A stretch of DNA of 64,000 nucleotides from Flavobacteriaceae bacterium F08102 (lineage in GTDB: Bacteria > Bacteroidota > Bacteroidia > Flavobacteriales > Flavobacteriaceae): positions 248,001-312,000 of the forward strand of contig JALKAY010000003.1 of the NCBI GenBank assembly GCA_023015935.1, in the 5' to 3' direction. The notes beneath the pieces were generated by a model that searched no databases, had not been told where the DNA came from, and was given only the letters and a program-made list of their open reading frames with translations. Numbering within the stretch: the stretch's first letter is position 1; each line of letters opens with the position of its first letter. The position numbers and the translations under genes were made by a program. Shown one piece after another: positions 19,981-28,330 of the stretch.

Positions 19981-20246
19981 CATAGCTATAAAAAGAAATG
20001 TTATTAAAATGAAGCTTATCAACCATAAGTCTAGCCTTAGTGCAGTTAACCCCATAGTTTCGCAAAGCCTTTTATTTAAGGGTTCACTGTCTCCGACACT
20101 TTCCACTTTTACGTTCGTAAGTGAAATTTTAAAATTTCAATTTAAAGCTAAATTTTCCTTTTATTATTAATAAATGTTGTCAATTAGATTTGGTGTAGAA
20201 CAAATCGTTATATGGACAATTGGTAATATTGGATAAAAATTTTGCT
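19981..20246 (+). promoter_or_regulatory. Long structured leader of the sugar transferase gene
   Basis: Between the promoter and the ATG at 20247 is a leader with a hairpin at 20104-20123 (CACTT-t-TACG, loop TT, CGTAAGTG). It runs directly into a perfect 16-base palindrome at 20123-20138 (GAAATTTTAAAATTTC). A second -7-like element, TAGATTTG, lies at 20185-20192. A 53-codon open frame (20009-20170) is present but has no recognisable product. The arrangement could be an attenuator or a protein-binding operator; the sequence does not decide which. Confidence 0.4.
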
Positions 20247-21629
20247 ATGATAAAACTTTACTCAACCCCTGAGGCACCTGATAATGACCAAGATTTGGTA
20301 TTAGATAAGGCGTCTGTGCTGAAAAAGATTGAAACTGATGATGTTGAACAAACAGATCACATCAAAGCACACCTACACGAGCGGATCCTACGATCCAAAA
20401 AAGCTGATAATTTTACATCTTTAGACCGAATACGAATAGTCGTAGACGGATTAATTGGTGATATTAGCGAAAGTGATTTATGTAAACGCGAAGGTATTTC
20501 TACCAAGGTATACCAGAATTGGAAAAAATCTTTTCTTGATTCATTTAAAGAATCTTCTGAGATTGATTTACTACAAAAAGCGGTTAGTACTAAGAATAAG
20601 AAACAAATCCTCAATGAAGTTGGGCTGTCTGCTTATCACTTTTTTAGTAAATACATCGATATTACAAATCCTAACAATCTCGTTGTTCCGAAAGGGAAAA
20701 TTCTTTCTGGATACAGTGATTTTTCAAAGATAGAAAATGTTGTTCTTTTAAATAAAGTCAATAATTTTCGTCAAATTAATAAGCAATTTGAAGAGGTAAA
20801 TTCAAAGTTGCAAAATGGAGGTATAATTTTAGGACGGTTTGAAACTTTTACAGCGCGATCTGAAAAGAGAGCTGTAAATAAAATTCCAGTAATCAACAGT
20901 CTTGTTAGAGGCTTTGATTTTGTGTTTCATCGAATTTTCCCAAAGCTGCCCTATTTAAAGAAATTTTATTTTTTCACTACCAAAGGAAAAAATCGATTAC
21001 TTTCTAAAGCGGAAGTTCTTGGAAGACTAGTTTCCTGTGGTTTTGATATTTTGGGATGTGAAGAAATAGGCGGATTATCCTATTTTGCTGCAGAAAAAAC
21101 GAAGTTACCTGATTTTAATATGAGTCCAAGTTACGGACCTTTATTCAAAATGAAAAGAGTAGGTAAGAATGGGAAAATTATTGGGGTTTATAAATTTAGA
21201 ACCATGCACCCCTATTCTGAATACTTACAAGATTATGTGTTAAAATTAAATGGTTACGCCGATTCAGGGAAGCCTGCAGATGATTTTAGGCTCGTTCCTT
21301 GGGGAAAGTTTTTACGTCGGTATTGGTTGGATGAATTACCCCAATTAATTAATGTATTAAAAGGAGAATTGAAAATTGTGGGCGTAAGACCAGTGTCTGA
21401 ACGGTATTTACAGGATATACCTGAGGATATTAGAGCGTTGCGATTAACTCAAAAACCTGGTTGTATCCCACCCTATGTGGCATTAGATAGAGCAGGAGCG
21501 GTTAACAGCGTTTTACAAGCAGAAAAAGAATACTTAGAAACAAAACTTAAGAATCCGTATTTTACTGATACCATATTCTTCTTTAGGGCGATATATAATA
21601 TTATATTTAAAAGTAAGCGAAGTGCTTAA
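20247..21629 (+). CDS. Priming sugar transferase with N-terminal transposase-like HTH domain
   Basis: A 460-residue protein. Residues about 58-100 (SLDRIRIVVDGLIGDISESD, LCKREGISTKVYQNWKKSF) look like the helix-turn-helix of IS3-family transposase OrfA. Residues about 150-290 resemble the extra domain of some Bacteroidota sugar transferases. Residues 295-455 form the bacterial sugar transferase core, with KMKRVGKNGKIIGVYKFRTM and the catalytic Asp-Glu in YWLDELPQL. Such enzymes load the first sugar-1-phosphate on undecaprenyl phosphate. No clear transmembrane segment precedes the core, unlike WcaJ/WbaP. An in-frame TTG at 20220 is an alternative start. Confidence 0.83.
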   Translation: MIKLYSTPEAPDNDQDLVLDKASVLKKIETDDVEQTDHIKAHLHERILRSKKADNFTSLDRIRIVVDGLIGDISESDLCKREGISTKVYQNWKKSFLDSFKESSEIDLLQKAVSTKNKKQILNEVGLSAYHFFSKYIDITNPNNLVVPKGKILSGYSDFSKIENVVLLNKVNNFRQINKQFEEVNSKLQNGGIILGRFETFTARSEKRAVNKIPVINSLVRGFDFVFHRIFPKLPYLKKFYFFTTKGKNRLLSKAEVLGRLVSCGFDILGCEEIGGLSYFAAEKTKLPDFNMSPSYGPLFKMKRVGKNGKIIGVYKFRTMHPYSEYLQDYVLKLNGYADSGKPADDFRLVPWGKFLRRYWLDELPQLINVLKGELKIVGVRPVSERYLQDIPEDIRALRLTQKPGCIPPYVALDRAGAVNSVLQAEKEYLETKLKNPYFTDTIFFFRAIYNIIFKSKRSA

Positions 21630-21647
21630 GAACTTGCCTAACTAAAT

Positions 21648-21682
21648 AAAAAAATCATCTGTACGTAACAGATGATTTTTTT
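21648..21682. terminator. Rho-independent terminator (bidirectional)
   Basis: The inverted repeat AAAAAATCATCTGT / ACAGATGATTTTTT with a five-base loop is followed by T on the plus strand and, symmetrically, on the minus strand. It lies between the convergent sugar transferase and wzc genes and probably ends both transcripts. Confidence 0.85.
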
Positions 21683-21929
21683 ATGCTACAAAAGCTAACC
21701 TTTGCTATGAAAGGTTTACTACTTACGATATAAGACATGCAGTGCAGTGATGTTCTAAGGGGTAGCAAAAATGACTCAACCGTAGTAGCTTAGTATCTAG
21801 GGCTATTAATCTCAAGTGATTTGTGAGCCGTTATGGATTGCGTTAAGGCACTTGTGAAATTATCAAGTAAAAGTTCGCTACTAGCAACTACCAATGGGTA
21901 GCAATCGGATGAATGAGCCTGAAAGGCGT
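21683..21929. other. Non-coding stretch with several small hairpins between convergent genes
   Basis: About 247 bases lacking a credible reading frame, visibly richer in G and C than the flanking non-coding DNA. Inverted repeats include AACCTTT-GCTAT-GAAAGGTT near 21699, CTACC-AAT-GGGTAG near 21889 and GCCT-GAA-AGGC near 21920. It lies downstream of both flanking genes. It could be the structured 3' end of the minus-strand mRNA, a small RNA, or decayed DNA. No known RNA family was recognised. Confidence 0.35.
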
Positions 21930-24344
21930 TTAAGCTTTCTTGAATTTCCACCATGCTTTTCTCTTTGATTTTTCAAAAGCAGTTCCATAGCCATAGCCAT
22001 ACCCATACCCTTGTTTGGAATCAATTCCATTAATTAAGATTGACATATTGGGGATTCTTCGGTCATCATAGATTGACTTAACATACTGTAACATACGTTT
22101 ATCTAAGAAGTTGGTTCGTACGATATAGATAAATGAATTTGCATACGAGCTTAATAGTAAGGTATCAGTAACCATGCTAAATGCGGCTGTATCAACGATG
22201 ATATAATCGTATTCTTCTTTAACTTTCTGAAATAGTTCCTTAACCCTAGGGTGCATTAAAAGTTCTGAAGGGTTTGGGGCTAAATCACCAGAAGAGATTA
22301 CAAATAAATTTTTATTTGATGGTACAGGATTTGTAATGCTTTCAACCGTAATCGATGGATTTATTATGAAATTGGTAACGCCTTTTTCTCCTCTGACATC
22401 TAGATAAGCCTCTATCTTAGGTGCACGGATGTCCATTCCTAATAACAGGGTCTTTTTTCCAGCATGCGCTAATGAAGTTGCTAGATTCGAGGCTACCATA
22501 GACTTTCCTTCATGTGCAATGGTAGACGTAATAAATATGGTTTTACCTTGGATTTTAGAATCTAAGACAAAGTTTAAGTTAGTTCGCAAAATTCGGAATG
22601 ATTCTGCGATTCCTGAATTGTCAGACTCAGTTATCAAATACCGTCCTTTAGTTTCTAATTTTGGAATATCTCCAATAATTGGAATATTTAAAATCTTTTC
22701 TACTTCTTGACGTGTGTGAATTTTGGTGTCTAATAAATCCCGAACATAGAGAATCGCAAAGGGAACAACGAGACCTAAGATAATGGCACTTATATAGCTC
22801 ATAAATCTATTAGGACCTGTAGGGGAGCTTCCACTCATTGCAGGATCGATAATAATTGCATTTGGATCAACGACCCCTAATGTAATTCCTGTTTCTTCTC
22901 TTTTCTGCAATAAATAAAGGAATAAATCCTCTTTAATTTTTTGTTGACGCGATATATCGCGATACTCACGTTCTTGTGTAGGGGTACTGTTGAGTTTATA
23001 ATTTATTTTTCCCGCTTGTCTATTTAATGAATTCAATGTGATTTGTTGACTTTCTTCTAAATTTTCTAAACCTAATTGAATATTGTCTTTAATATCCTTT
23101 AAGGCCTCGTCAAGTCGTACAATCGCAGGATTTTTCTCTTTAGCTTTAAGATTTAAGAGTCTTGTCCGTTCTTGTTGTATTTCGGTGTATTTGGAGATCG
23201 CTTCGTTGAGACTATTGTCTTGCGTAAGAATATTTCCAGGGATACTGGTTGTGTTATCTGCAGATTTGACATACTCCTTCATGTACCTTATTTTCTGTAA
23301 CTGCGCATCTGCTATGGCTTTTTGTCGATCTAATTCTTGACTAGCTTGCATGTTAATTCCCGTTTCAGATGCTTGATCAGAGAGTTGATACTTTTTCTTG
23401 AGGGATTCTGCTGATAAATCAATTTCGGTTAACTCTTCAGAAATTGCAATCAATCGATCGTTGACAAATTTGGCTGTATTACTCGAGAGTTCCTCTTTTA
23501 ACGCAACGGCCCGTTTATTGTATTGCCTAACCAGTTCATTTAAAAAATCTTCCGCTTTTCTCTTGTCTGTATCTGTTGCTTTAAGGCTTAATACGTTAGA
23601 ATATTTTGAAATAGGTTCTACAGTAAGATTATTAACATATACGTTTGTCATACCTTGAATAGAGGTAATCTTAACTAAAATGGATTCACCAATGAGCCCC
23701 GCAGATTTTAAATCAACACTAGGGGTTATAATTATGTCAGAGAAACTTGTTTTTAATTTTTCTCCAAATGCATATTGTTTATTAATAGTGTGATCTGCAT
23801 TAGAATACGTAAATTTGGATTCGGAATCAACGTGGATATAAAAAGTGGATCCGTAGGTATAGAGTACAGAATCAGGTATGAAAAAATTAATCTTTAACGG
23901 TGGATTTGTATAACGTTCATTTTCATAGAACTCAGTTGAAAAACCAAGATGATCATCGACAAATTTACTGATGGAATTTTTGTTTGTAAAAAATTGTACA
24001 TTAAATTTTAATGCTTCAATGGCTTTAGATACTAAACTTTTTGATGTTAAAATTTCAATTTCATCCTCAATATTATCATGGCTATTCCCCATCATACCTA
24101 GGTCTTGAAACACCGATAGGGTAGATTTGTCTGCACCCCCTTCATCTTTGATTTTAATGGAAGCTTCTGCCTCATAGATATCCCTGCTAAAATTTAAGTT
24201 CCAAAAAGTATTTAACAAAGACAATGTAATAGCCAATAAGAACCATTTCCAATATCCCAAATATTTATCTACAATGGATCTAAGGTCTAAATTACTCCCA
24301 TCGTTATGTTCCTCTTGCTGACTTAATTTTTTGCTGAATTCCAT
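21930..24344 (-). CDS. wzc: Wzc-like tyrosine kinase / polysaccharide copolymerase
   Basis: An 804-residue inner-membrane protein that controls chain length and export. A Wzz domain lies near the N-terminus with TM1 around residues 35-53, a long periplasmic coiled-coil region follows (about 270-470), and TM2 lies near 512-533 (FMSYISAIILGLVVPFAILY). The cytoplasmic BY-kinase has Walker A in ITSTIAHEGKSMVASNLA (about 611), Walker A' in LLGMDIRAPK and Walker B in YIIVDTAAF. The C-terminal tyrosine cluster is QGYGYGYGYGTAFEK, presumably the autophosphorylation site. It is 22 bases downstream of the Wza-like gene on the same strand. Confidence 0.95.
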   Translation of the reverse strand: MEFSKKLSQQEEHNDGSNLDLRSIVDKYLGYWKWFLLAITLSLLNTFWNLNFSRDIYEAEASIKIKDEGGADKSTLSVFQDLGMMGNSHDNIEDEIEILTSKSLVSKAIEALKFNVQFFTNKNSISKFVDDHLGFSTEFYENERYTNPPLKINFFIPDSVLYTYGSTFYIHVDSESKFTYSNADHTINKQYAFGEKLKTSFSDIIITPSVDLKSAGLIGESILVKITSIQGMTNVYVNNLTVEPISKYSNVLSLKATDTDKRKAEDFLNELVRQYNKRAVALKEELSSNTAKFVNDRLIAISEELTEIDLSAESLKKKYQLSDQASETGINMQASQELDRQKAIADAQLQKIRYMKEYVKSADNTTSIPGNILTQDNSLNEAISKYTEIQQERTRLLNLKAKEKNPAIVRLDEALKDIKDNIQLGLENLEESQQITLNSLNRQAGKINYKLNSTPTQEREYRDISRQQKIKEDLFLYLLQKREETGITLGVVDPNAIIIDPAMSGSSPTGPNRFMSYISAIILGLVVPFAILYVRDLLDTKIHTRQEVEKILNIPIIGDIPKLETKGRYLITESDNSGIAESFRILRTNLNFVLDSKIQGKTIFITSTIAHEGKSMVASNLATSLAHAGKKTLLLGMDIRAPKIEAYLDVRGEKGVTNFIINPSITVESITNPVPSNKNLFVISSGDLAPNPSELLMHPRVKELFQKVKEEYDYIIVDTAAFSMVTDTLLLSSYANSFIYIVRTNFLDKRMLQYVKSIYDDRRIPNMSILINGIDSKQGYGYGYGYGTAFEKSKRKAWWKFKKA
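21985..22010 (-). repeat. Hexanucleotide tandem repeat encoding the Wzc Gly-Tyr tail
   Basis: On the plus strand four near-identical six-base units (CCATAG, CCATAG, CCATAC, CCATAC) run in tandem. On the coding strand they specify the repeated Gly-Tyr pairs at the C-terminus of the kinase. Slippage by whole units would change the number of tyrosines without a frameshift. Confidence 0.75.
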
Positions 24345-24366
24345 AGTGTATTTTCGTGAAAAAGAA

Positions 24367-25161
24367 TTATCGAGTGATATTAATTAATAAAGCAGATACT
24401 GTAACTAAGGTTGATATTAGGCTAAGTGTAGTAGATGTATTTGGCCCTATATTGGATGATTTTACACGCGAATTATTTGGTTCAACATAGATGTAATCAT
24501 TTTGTGATAAATAATATACGGGTGAGTTAAATACGGCCTCTGACGTTAAATCTACACGATAATACACTTTTTTATCACCCTCTTCTCTTACCACAAGGAC
24601 ATTATCTCTTCTACCTTGAATAGTTAAATCCCCGGCCAAGCCTAAAGCTTCTAGCAAGGTAATTCGTTCATTTTCAATTTTAAATACCCCTGGGTTTCTT
24701 ACCTCCCCTTGTACGGTTACTTTAAAATTTACGATTCGAATTAATACCATGGGGTTCTCTAAAAAATCTTCAAGTCTAGTTTTAATGGTTTCTGTAGCTT
24801 GGGTTCTTGTTAAGCCGGCTAATTTTAATTTTCCAAGCTCTGGAAAATCAATATTTCCGTCAGGATCTACTAAATAGGATTGTGTGGTGGTTCTACCAAT
24901 ATTACCGTATTCATCTGAAAAGGTAACGGTGTTTAAATTGTACGGTTTTACCAAGTCAGAATCTGCACCTGTCACAATGATGGTTAATCGATCGTCAGGT
25001 TTTATGGTAGGGCTATAATTTGAAATAGGTCGGCTCATTCCTACCATGTCAACATCTTGAAAATAGACGATATCTTGTCTTGTACCACAAGACGAAATAA
25101 ACAGCGTCAAAATCATCAAGATAGAAAGCTTTGAAAGGGTTGATTTGATAGAGTTATTCAT
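24367..25161 (-). CDS. wza: Wza-like polysaccharide export lipoprotein
   Basis: A 264-residue outer-membrane export protein. A lipoprotein signal peptide ends at the lipobox LFISSCGTRQD (Cys about 27). The polysaccharide export domain follows (SPTIKPDDRLTIIVTGADSDLV, then PDGNIDFPELGKLKLAGLTR) and an SLBB domain (KVTVQGEVRNPGVFKIENERITLLEALGLAGDL). A hydrophobic C-terminal segment (TTLSLISTLVTVSALLINI) could be the outer-membrane helix. Much shorter than E. coli Wza (379 residues), but normal for Bacteroidota. Wzc follows after 22 bases. Confidence 0.93.
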   Translation of the reverse strand: MNNSIKSTLSKLSILMILTLFISSCGTRQDIVYFQDVDMVGMSRPISNYSPTIKPDDRLTIIVTGADSDLVKPYNLNTVTFSDEYGNIGRTTTQSYLVDPDGNIDFPELGKLKLAGLTRTQATETIKTRLEDFLENPMVLIRIVNFKVTVQGEVRNPGVFKIENERITLLEALGLAGDLTIQGRRDNVLVVREEGDKKVYYRVDLTSEAVFNSPVYYLSQNDYIYVEPNNSRVKSSNIGPNTSTTLSLISTLVTVSALLINITR

Positions 25162-25247
25162 AGTATATATTTTTTACTAAAGTAAGGTTATAATTCGGGG
25201 TATGTTTAATATTTTTTCGTAATTTTATTAACGACTATATTAAGTTT

Positions 25248-26378
25248 TTATTTCTTATAAATCAAGTTTTTAGGAGCCTTTGATAGGATGCTAGTTACTG
25301 TGTTGAGATCATTTTCAGTCATGCCGACTCCACTAGGTAAACACAACCCTTTTGAGAATATTTCTTCTGATGTTCCATTTATAAAACTTCGATATTGTTG
25401 AAATACGGGTTGGAGATGTAAAGGCTTCCAAAGTGGTTTAGCTTCAATGTTGTTTTTTGTTAAGGAAATTCTCACTTGTTCTCTAATTTCAAAACTAGTA
25501 CAACTTAATGTAGTTAACCATCTATTGGAGAAAGATCCTTCAGGTTCCTCGAGGAAGCAAAAGTTGCCATCAACTTGTGATTTATAAGAACTAAAAATCT
25601 TTCGTTTTATTGATATGTGCTTATCTATATGGTTCATTTGTGCTCGGCCGATACCTGCCAGTAGGTTTGACATGCGATAATTATAGCCAATTGATGAATG
25701 CTGATAATGCGGAGCATTGTCCTTGGCTTGCGTAGCTAAATGAATAAAACGTTCTTTTTCGGCTAAACTATTGCAGACAATAGCGCCACCCGCCCCCGTT
25801 GTAATAATTTTATTTCCGTTAAACGAAATAATCGCATAGTGTCCAAAAGAGCCGCAGGGTTGATCATTAACTCGGCTTCCTAAGGCTTCTGCCGCATCTT
25901 CAATAACAGGAATGTTATATCTCACAGACAAAGCGTTGATTTCTTTTGTCTTATAGGGCATTCCATATAAATGTACGGCAATAATCGCTTTTGGTTTTTT
26001 ACCGTTTTTGATACGATCTACGATGGCTTCTTCAAGTAAGACTGGACACATATTCCATGTTTCACGCTCACTATCAATGAATATAGGGGTTGCACCTAGG
26101 TAAATGATCGGGTTTGCCGTGGCTGAAAAGGTGAAGCTTTGACAAAGTATTTCATCACCTCTTTCAACACCTAAGGCTATCAAAGCCAGGTGAATTGCTG
26201 ATGTCCCAGAATTAACAGCCACCACTTCTGAAACATTTAAATAGGTTTTCAGTTGCCTTTCAAAAATATCAATATTCTCACCATACGACGCAATATTATT
26301 CGTTGCAATTGCTTGCTGAATATAGGATAATTCGTCACCAGATAAATCCGGGGGAGCCAAAAGTATTTTCGATTTCAT
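25248..26378 (-). CDS. DegT family sugar aminotransferase (PglE-like)
   Basis: A PLP-dependent aminotransferase of about 376 residues. Landmarks are VNSGTSAIHLALIALGVERGDEI, IEDAAEALGS and the PLP lysine in FNGNKIITTGAGGAIV, a pattern close to PglE of bacillosamine synthesis. The start at 26378 (MKSKILLAPP) is preferred to an upstream TTG at 26402 because a TATATTTG -7 element at 26405-26412 would place the transcript start downstream of that TTG. The partner 4,6-dehydratase and acetyltransferase are not adjacent. It is 86 bases upstream of wza on the same strand. Confidence 0.88.
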   Translation of the reverse strand: MKSKILLAPPDLSGDELSYIQQAIATNNIASYGENIDIFERQLKTYLNVSEVVAVNSGTSAIHLALIALGVERGDEILCQSFTFSATANPIIYLGATPIFIDSERETWNMCPVLLEEAIVDRIKNGKKPKAIIAVHLYGMPYKTKEINALSVRYNIPVIEDAAEALGSRVNDQPCGSFGHYAIISFNGNKIITTGAGGAIVCNSLAEKERFIHLATQAKDNAPHYQHSSIGYNYRMSNLLAGIGRAQMNHIDKHISIKRKIFSSYKSQVDGNFCFLEEPEGSFSNRWLTTLSCTSFEIREQVRISLTKNNIEAKPLWKPLHLQPVFQQYRSFINGTSEEIFSKGLCLPSGVGMTENDLNTVTSILSKAPKNLIYKK

Positions 26379-26806
26379 ATCAATAGTTCTAGATAAAACC
26401 AATGCAAATATACTATTTTAAAGACTATTTGTTTAGTTGAAGAATTAATATTATTTAATTAAATTAGCACCTAAAGATGGTTTTTAGTCCCCTTTTTCTA
26501 AGATTCTTTCAGTTTTTTCACTAAGATGCCTTCTGTTTAAAGTGTTAATTTTGCTACGGTGATTTTTTAATTTCTTCAAAAGAATGGGATTCTTTCCTGA
26601 AAAGAAAGGGCTTGGAGATTTTAATATAGTAGTAAATTTATGAAAATCAATTGTTTTACAGGCCGATATTCTTAATTACCTTTAGTGAAAAATTAATAAT
26701 TGATTAACAAAATTTATCACAAATTATAAATTGTTTTGATTATTTTCGCAATTCTATATCCGTAAGGAGGCTAAAACTAAATAATTAATTAATTAAAATA
26801 ACAAAA
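26379..26806. other. Divergent intergenic region
   Basis: About 430 AT-rich bases between the minus-strand aminotransferase and the plus-strand TlpA-like gene. It holds the minus-strand -7 element at 26405-26412 and a possible plus-strand -7-like TATTTTCG at 26741-26748. A small hairpin (CTTTCctgaaaaGAAAG) lies near 26594, and a purine-rich AAGGAGG is at 26764-26770, some 36 bases before the ATG and too far to be its ribosome site. No gene is visible. Confidence 0.5.
26405..26412 (-). promoter_or_regulatory. -7 promoter element of the PglE-like/wza/wzc genes
   Basis: TATATTTG on the minus strand matches TAnnTTTG exactly. No clear -33 TTTG is seen at the expected distance. It supports the ATG at 26378. 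Confidence 0.5.
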
Positions 26807-28183
26807 ATGAAAAAAGTATTATCTGTAGTGAGCCTTGTGGCTGTTTTCGCATCATGTGAAAAGGAAGCCAAGGTTGACTATGCAATTTTGTCTGGTAAAA
26901 TCGACAATAAATCAGACGGCTTGTTGACACTCAATGATTTAAATGACAGGAAAAATGTTGATACCATTGCTGTCGCAGCTGATGGTACCTTTATCGATAC
27001 CTTACATGTAAAAGCTGGTCAATATATGTTATACGATGGGAAAAACCCAACACGTTTGTATTTAGATCAAGGAAAAATTGTGAATGTTTCTTATGACGCT
27101 AATGATTATAAGAATACAGTCTCTTTAACTGGTGAAGGAGCTGCTGAATCAAATTATATGATGGCTAAAGCTAAGAAAACGGCTGAACTAATGGGACCAG
27201 GTACGGCAGTATACGAATTAGGCGAAGCTGAATATAAAGCGAAGATGAATGAAATTAAAACCGCTGCAGAAGAACTTTTAAATGCAGAAGGAATTTCAAA
27301 TTCGTTTAAAACGATTGAAAAAGCGAATTTGAAATACGAATATTTAAATGCATTGTCGAAATATCCTAGTTATCACGCGTATTATGCAAAATTACCAGAT
27401 TTTAAAGTTTCTGATGATTTCTTAAATGAAGTAAATGCAGTTGATTTAAATGATGGAAATGCATTCAAAACTTCTCAAGCTTACAAACAATTGGTGAGTG
27501 CAGCCGTAAGTAATAAAGCAAAAGAACTTATGGAGAAAGATTCTCTTGAAAAAGGTATTGCAATGATTAAAGTTGCAAAAGAGAATATCCAAAATGAAGA
27601 AATTCGCAATAGCATAGTAAAAAGTCAAGCAACTATGTTAGGACGTGTAGAGAATTTGGAAGAATTTGTTAAAGCTTTTAATGAAGCGTCTACCAGTGAA
27701 GAAGATAAAGCTGATATTAAAAAGCAATATGAGTTATTACTGACTGTTCAAAAAGGACAACCATCGCCAAAATTTGTTGATTATGAAAATCACGCTGGCG
27801 GAACAACATCATTAGATGATTTAAAAGGGAAATACGTGTATATCGACGTGTGGGCTACATGGTGTGGACCTTGTCTTGCTGAAATTCCTTCATTGAAAAA
27901 AGTTGAAAAAGCATATCATGGTAAAAATATCCATTTTGTAAGTGTTTCTATCGATAAAGAAGATGCATATGACAAATGGAAAGCTATGGTAACTGAGAAA
28001 GAATTAGGTGGAATCCAGTTGTTAGCAGATAATGCTTGGGAATCTAAATTTGTTCAAGATTATCTTATTAGAGGTATTCCAAGATTTATCTTAATTGATC
28101 CACAAGGAAATATTGTAAATGCAAATGCACCAAGACCTTCTGATCCAAAATTAATTGAAACTTTTGAATCGTTGAACATCTAA
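26807..28183 (+). CDS. TlpA-like thioredoxin lipoprotein (DUF4369-type N-terminus)
   Basis: A 458-residue periplasm-facing lipoprotein. The signal peptide ends in VAVFASCEKEAK. A beta-rich DUF4369-like domain (YAILSGKIDNKSDGLLTL onward) and an alpha-helical middle precede a C-terminal thioredoxin domain, with the redox motif ATWCGPCLAEIPSL near residue 350 and the cis-proline in LIRGIPRFILID. It probably reduces or isomerises disulfides at the membrane. It stands alone: a terminator follows and the sigma factor gene has its own promoter. It resembles two paralogues at 36115 and 37339. Confidence 0.9.
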   Translation: MKKVLSVVSLVAVFASCEKEAKVDYAILSGKIDNKSDGLLTLNDLNDRKNVDTIAVAADGTFIDTLHVKAGQYMLYDGKNPTRLYLDQGKIVNVSYDANDYKNTVSLTGEGAAESNYMMAKAKKTAELMGPGTAVYELGEAEYKAKMNEIKTAAEELLNAEGISNSFKTIEKANLKYEYLNALSKYPSYHAYYAKLPDFKVSDDFLNEVNAVDLNDGNAFKTSQAYKQLVSAAVSNKAKELMEKDSLEKGIAMIKVAKENIQNEEIRNSIVKSQATMLGRVENLEEFVKAFNEASTSEEDKADIKKQYELLLTVQKGQPSPKFVDYENHAGGTTSLDDLKGKYVYIDVWATWCGPCLAEIPSLKKVEKAYHGKNIHFVSVSIDKEDAYDKWKAMVTEKELGGIQLLADNAWESKFVQDYLIRGIPRFILIDPQGNIVNANAPRPSDPKLIETFESLNI

Positions 28184-28203
28184 TTTACAATAGATAGCAT
28201 TTT

Positions 28204-28247
28204 AAAAACGTCTTTGTTAACCGATAACAAAGACGTTTTTTTTTCTT
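28204..28247 (+). terminator. Rho-independent terminator
   Basis: AAAAACGTCTTTGTTA pairs with TAACAAAGACGTTTTT across a short CCGA loop, and nine T's follow. It ends the TlpA-like gene. Confidence 0.92.
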
Positions 28248-28295
28248 TTTATAGTTGCTGTTTGTAGATGGTTCATATAAATTCAACTTTTTTAA

Positions 28296-28303
28296 TATCT
28301 TTG
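28296..28303 (+). promoter_or_regulatory. -7 promoter element of the ECF sigma gene
   Basis: TATCTTTG matches TAnnTTTG, 28 bases before the ATG at 28331. It makes the longer reading from 28268 unlikely because that start would lie upstream of the transcript. Confidence 0.5.
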
Positions 28304-28330
28304 GAATCCCCACTAAACAAAATTTCGCAA

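Noticed and set aside
20009-20170. 53-codon open frame in the sugar transferase leader, possible leader peptide
   Set aside because: It has no recognisable motif or signal peptide, and its length is expected by chance in AT-rich DNA. The leader structure is reported instead.
20280-20560. Transposase-like helix-turn-helix as evidence of an insertion sequence
   Set aside because: It is in frame with the sugar transferase and has no OrfB, no terminal repeats and no target duplication. It is a domain of the enzyme and not an IS.
14148-21629. Exosortase (XrtA-like) exopolysaccharide system
   Set aside because: AsnB, FemAB-like, deacetylase and sugar transferase genes recall it, but no exosortase or sorting-tail protein is seen in the window.
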